Source: Onchocerca lupi (lineage: Eukaryota; Nematoda; Chromadorea; Rhabditida; Onchocercidae). Taken from it: a DNA stretch of 64,000 nucleotides. The stretch covers positions 36,915 through 100,914 of the forward strand of contig JAOVVO010000262.1 in assembly GCA_028564675.1 (NCBI GenBank). The letters are read 5' to 3'. A model generated the notes under the pieces. The model did no database searches. It was not told where the DNA came from and saw nothing but the letters and a program-made list of their open reading frames with translations. This document shows positions 63,859 through 64,000 of this stretch, in pieces. A program made the translations under genes and the position numbers. The first letter of the stretch is position 1. Each line of letters opens with the position of its first letter.

Positions 63859-64000
63859 CTAAAATTCATTACCATCACTATTCCATTAAATAGAATGTGG
63901 ATGATACAGCTAGCTTTTATAAATTTCAATAATTTAAGGGAAAAGCATCAAATGAAGAACATACAATAGCTAGAGCAATGAAATAGTGAAATGTACCGAC

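Noticed and set aside
1..64000. tRNA, rRNA or CRISPR loci
   Set aside because: None was seen by eye; the window is eukaryotic and the direct repeats present are transposon-related or simple repeats.

Overview
The window looks like a stretch of nematode chromosome. It is AT-rich and has many short exons with small introns, GT/AG borders and T-rich acceptors. It carries a nuclear receptor with the nematode-type P-box CNGCKTFFRR, and Helitron rolling-circle transposons. I assembled genes by following minus-strand exons, checking reading phase at each splice site, and comparing with family sequences known to me. No database search was run.

All seven well-supported genes read right to left. In transcription order: (1) a DENN-domain Rab exchange-factor-like protein, whose 5' end lies beyond the right edge (63,858 to 61,481); (2) a ninein homologue with N-terminal EF-hand-like repeats and a coiled-coil body (59,599 to 53,529); (3) a huntingtin orthologue of about 20 kb (53,093 to 32,679) with HEAT-type similarity from end to end and no polyglutamine; (4) an HNF4-like nuclear hormone receptor (about 22,575 to 20,247, first exon unresolved); (5) a complete peroxisomal dihydroxyacetone-phosphate acyltransferase (GNPAT) of 678 residues ending in the PTS1-like tripeptide SKI (19,087 to 14,234); (6) a centromeric histone H3 (CENP-A/cenH3) with a lengthened loop 1 (13,353 to 11,397); (7) an SLC16-type monocarboxylate transporter (7,803 to 2,668). 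A small unrecognised membrane protein may lie on the plus strand at the left edge (to 1,821), convergent with the transporter.

About 24.9-32.4 kb is a nest of decayed Helitrons. It includes one plus-strand Rep/helicase remnant that has lost the HUH nuclease segment, two 3' ends meeting tail-to-tail at a GC-rich palindrome, a minus-strand helicase remnant, TTA-rich arrays and an 18-bp minisatellite. A related 2.2-kb element sits inside a huntingtin intron (43.9-46.1 kb).

The genes do not form one pathway. Ninein and huntingtin are adjacent, co-oriented and only 435 bp apart, and both families are linked to microtubule/centrosome biology. CENP-A is a chromosome-segregation protein. The points most worth checking are the full-length huntingtin and EF-hand ninein in what looks like a nematode, the cenH3 with a probable GC-AG intron and a 53-nt T tract at a splice acceptor, and the inverted terminal modules of the Helitrons.
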